Source: UBA8904 sp964443625
Lineage (GTDB): Bacteria > Desulfobacterota > Syntrophia > Syntrophales > Smithellaceae
Assembly: GCA_964443625.1 (NCBI GenBank)
Contig: CAYUDM010000006.1
Coordinates: 24,886-88,885, forward strand
Direction: 5' to 3'
Length of the DNA stretch: 64,000 nt
In this document: positions 62,062 to 64,000 of the stretch, piece by piece
Numbering within the stretch: the stretch's first letter is position 1
How the letters are laid out: every line of letters starts with the position of its first letter
Notes under the pieces: model-generated
Database searches by the model: none
Told to the model about the DNA's origin: nothing
The model's input: the letters and a program-made list of their open reading frames with translations, nothing else
Made by a program: the position numbers and the translations under genes

Positions 62062-63294
62062 TTACATCGGAATCTTGAGAAACGGAAAAAGTCTTTTCGC
62101 CTCGGCATTCCAGTCCTCCGAAAAAATGACAAACCAGCCGGCCGGCTGGTAGGCGTAATCCGCGGAAGGCCGCGATGAATTGAAAGGCTCCGCAAGCTTT
62201 CGGGTGGCCATCAGAATCCGCCCCAGATAAAGGCCCTGCGCCGACTGCACCACTTCATCCACAAGCCAGCTCAAAGGAGGCTTATTGCCAAGAGCTTGCC
62301 AGCGGTAACTCAAACTCAGCACGTCGCGGACCGTTTCAGGACGGACCGACGGACCCCAATGGGCGATCATCATCGCGCCGTTTTTGTCATGGCCGTATTT
62401 TTCCCGTTCGTCGGCCGCCGCGTCGGCAAGCCCCGACCAGAAATTAAAAAATTCAAAAACAACATTGTTGGGAATTCGGCCTTCCATCCGGCGAAAGTGA
62501 TTGATCACAAGGAAGGCCTTCGAATCAGGGCTAATCGTGCCGTCCGTCATGGAAACGATTCGATCCGGCGGCAGCTCGGCAAAGGTTTTCCCGACCCATG
62601 GGCACTGGGCATCGAGCGCCGTGCCCGCCAGCATCTGCAGAAAATTCCCGACGGCAGACAAAGGCCCCTCTTGGTCGCCCGTCTTGAAACACATCCAGAC
62701 GCCGTGGACATGACCGGTAATGTCGATGGGCAGTATGCTTTGACGGAAAATCTGCACAAGCTTCTGAAAAGGCAGGGCGTCATTATCCGGATTTCCGGCG
62801 AGCTCATCCATATATTTTTTGAAAAGCCCGAGAATCGACGACGCCTCTTTCAGATCCTCTTGAATCTCCCGCAAGAGAGACTCCGGCATGTCGGTGCCCG
62901 GATAAAAGGTCCAGGCTTTCAGCCGACTTTCGCGCTCCGAGGCCGAAGCACGGGGCGCGTCTTTTTCCAGACCGGCGGCAATTCGCGCAGATTTCGAGAT
63001 GCTCACGTTGATTTCCGTGTCCCGCTCTACATCCTTTTGAAGGTCATTTCGCGTCGTCGCGAGAACCCTGCCGTTTTCGAGTTTGACGACAAGATAAATA
63101 TCCGGCTTTTCGTGAAACACCCTTTGCTGCGCCGACGGAAGATCAACGCGATAGGCCCCCTGCGCGTCCGTGGCTGTCACAGCCAGAAGATCATCGACAA
63201 AAAAATCCGCGTCGCGGATTTCAACCTCCAGGCCTTCCATCCCCCGGCCGCTTTCCGCTTCCTGAACAAAACCGAAAATTCGAAAACGGTTCAT
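62062..63294 (-). CDS. protein with N-terminal carboxypeptidase-regulatory-like domain
   Basis: About 410 residues. Residues ~1-100 form a beta-sandwich domain (GFVQEAESGRGMEGLEVEIRD, then TATDAQGAYRVDLP), of the kind in carboxypeptidase-regulatory/transthyretin-like folds. The rest (~100-410) is unrecognised, with a His/Trp-rich middle (MMIAHWGPSVRPE). No signal peptide is apparent. CGGAGG precedes the ATG at 63294. It converges with the DUF6765-like gene, so they may be related in function. The longer opposite-strand frame in this place is a shadow. Confidence 0.65.
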   Translation of the reverse strand: MNRFRIFGFVQEAESGRGMEGLEVEIRDADFFVDDLLAVTATDAQGAYRVDLPSAQQRVFHEKPDIYLVVKLENGRVLATTRNDLQKDVERDTEINVSISKSARIAAGLEKDAPRASASERESRLKAWTFYPGTDMPESLLREIQEDLKEASSILGLFKKYMDELAGNPDNDALPFQKLVQIFRQSILPIDITGHVHGVWMCFKTGDQEGPLSAVGNFLQMLAGTALDAQCPWVGKTFAELPPDRIVSMTDGTISPDSKAFLVINHFRRMEGRIPNNVVFEFFNFWSGLADAAADEREKYGHDKNGAMMIAHWGPSVRPETVRDVLSLSYRWQALGNKPPLSWLVDEVVQSAQGLYLGRILMATRKLAEPFNSSRPSADYAYQPAGWFVIFSEDWNAEAKRLFPFLKIPM

Positions 63295-63467
63295 ATAACC
63301 TCCGTATTTCTGCAGGGTCCAATCAACGTTCGCCGGGAACACAAACGCCTGTATCGATCTGGCCCAAGAGCAACCGCAGAGAATCGTGAAGAATCGTGTT
63401 TAAGACACGCAAAGAGAGTTATCTGGAAATGTGATCGCCAAATCAATTCATATTCGATTTGGCTTGA

Positions 63468-64000
63468 TCAGAATTCTTTTCCCCGAATAAAGGCGACGGC
63501 GTTTTGAAAGATCGCGAGGCCCTGGCCTTCTTCGGGGAGGTCCTCACGCGTCCAGCGCGGGTGGTTGGTCCGGTGCAAAAATGCTTCCGGATGCGGCATC
63601 AGGCCGAAAAGCCTGCCCGACTCATTGCAAATGCCTGCGATGGCAAGCGCCGAGCCGTTGGGGTTCAACGGATATTCCATCGTGAGCTTGCCCTCAGGTG
63701 TGGCGTAACGAAAGACAACGAGGTTTTTCTTTTCGATTTCCTCTAAAACAGCGAGGCTCTCCGGAATAAAATTGCCCTCTCCGTGGCGCACGGGATAATA
63801 GACCAAATCGAGGCCGCGCGTAAACACGCAGGGACTCTGGTCGTTGGCCGTCAGATACACCCAGCGGTCTTCGAAGCGGCCGGAGTTATTAAACGTGAGC
63901 GTCGTCGTCTGTTTCGTGTAGTTGCCGGAAAGCGCGGGCAAAAGCCCCAGCTTCACCATCAACTGAAATCCGTTGCAGACGCCTAAGATCAGACCGCCTG
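63468..64000 (-). CDS. phosphoribosylformylglycinamidine synthase amidotransferase (PurQ or PurL C-terminus), partial
   Basis: The 3' part of a class I glutamine amidotransferase: the frame reads GGLILGVCNGFQLMVKLGLLP at the window edge, including the catalytic cysteine, then FNNSGRFEDRW and HPEAFLH with the catalytic His/Glu (LMPHPEA). This is PurQ/PurL of purine synthesis. The 5' part is outside the window, so a separate PurQ or a PurL fusion cannot be told apart. Confidence 0.9.
   Translation of the reverse strand, partial: GGLILGVCNGFQLMVKLGLLPALSGNYTKQTTTLTFNNSGRFEDRWVYLTANDQSPCVFTRGLDLVYYPVRHGEGNFIPESLAVLEEIEKKNLVVFRYATPEGKLTMEYPLNPNGSALAIAGICNESGRLFGLMPHPEAFLHRTNHPRWTREDLPEEGQGLAIFQNAVAFIRGKEF

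Noticed and set aside
62296..63507. 403-codon plus-strand frame
   Set aside because: It is antisense to the 410-residue minus-strand gene, which has a recognisable N-terminal domain and a ribosome site.

Overview
The window looks like draft chromosome from an anaerobic, Gram-negative bacterium. The best guess is a deltaproteobacterium (Desulfobacterota), perhaps of the Syntrophus/Smithella kind; that placement is inference from gene content only. Clues are the end of an anaerobic ribonucleotide reductase, a glycyl radical enzyme with its activase, a UbiE/MenG methyltransferase (quinone), GmhA and LolA (LPS and outer membrane), a chemoreceptor behind a flagellar-type sigma28 promoter, and a PilB/GspE ATPase beside an MglA-like GTPase. 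Three runs of N (35569-35578, 50572-50606, 54906-54959) show that this is a scaffold. No rRNA, CRISPR array, insertion sequence or prophage was seen.

Layout. 0-6.4 kb: nrdD tail, ubiE, then three hsp20 genes (minus) divergent from gmhA-grpE-dnaK (plus), each side with a clear sigma70-like promoter. 6.4-10.7 kb: PLD-like protein, lipoprotein of the LppC/periplasmic-binding fold, surE, tandem UspA, and a 24-residue repeat protein. 10.9-16.1 kb: GpsA-like dehydrogenase with a CoA-transferase/GNAT fusion, then a chemoreceptor. 16.1-24.2 kb (minus): pyrG, then an unusual operon of a Fis-like HTH protein, a left-handed beta-helix protein and a giant 1232-residue GlmS-like protein, then a PH-like membrane protein and moaC. 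24.3-28.0 kb (plus): comM/yifB, ilvE, lolA. 28.0-36.3 kb (minus): yceD, rpmF, (gap), acpP, fabF, glyA, dCMP deaminase, nrdR, ribE, ribBA, ribH, nusB and a lone M17-N domain. 36.4-43.8 kb: gltX, tRNA-Glu, an SPFH protein, GIY-YIG, an acyltransferase, a DEAD-box helicase and an alpha/beta hydrolase fused to a membrane domain.

44.0-50.2 kb (minus) is a signalling operon: response regulator, DUF4388/roadblock protein, roadblock protein, 60-residue protein, LC7/roadblock protein, MglA-like GTPase, an acidic 460-residue protein, a 58-residue zinc-ribbon protein and a DUF3426-like membrane protein. Next to it lie a four-helix-bundle/HAMP membrane protein with no output domain, a branched-chain-type binding protein and a GAF-PilB ATPase fusion. 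55.6-64.0 kb: tRNA-Thr, a membrane metallophosphoesterase, a glycyl radical enzyme, SCP2-like protein and radical SAM activase cluster, a DUF6765-like protein, a convergent 410-residue protein, and the end of a PurQ/PurL amidotransferase.

The most unusual regions are the giant GlmS-like operon, the glycyl radical cluster (activase with a hexanucleotide repeat in its second ferredoxin motif) and the MglA/roadblock operon. Housekeeping stretches (rib-nusB, fab, gltX, dnaK, pyrG) look ordinary apart from the missing plsX-fabHDG at the first gap.
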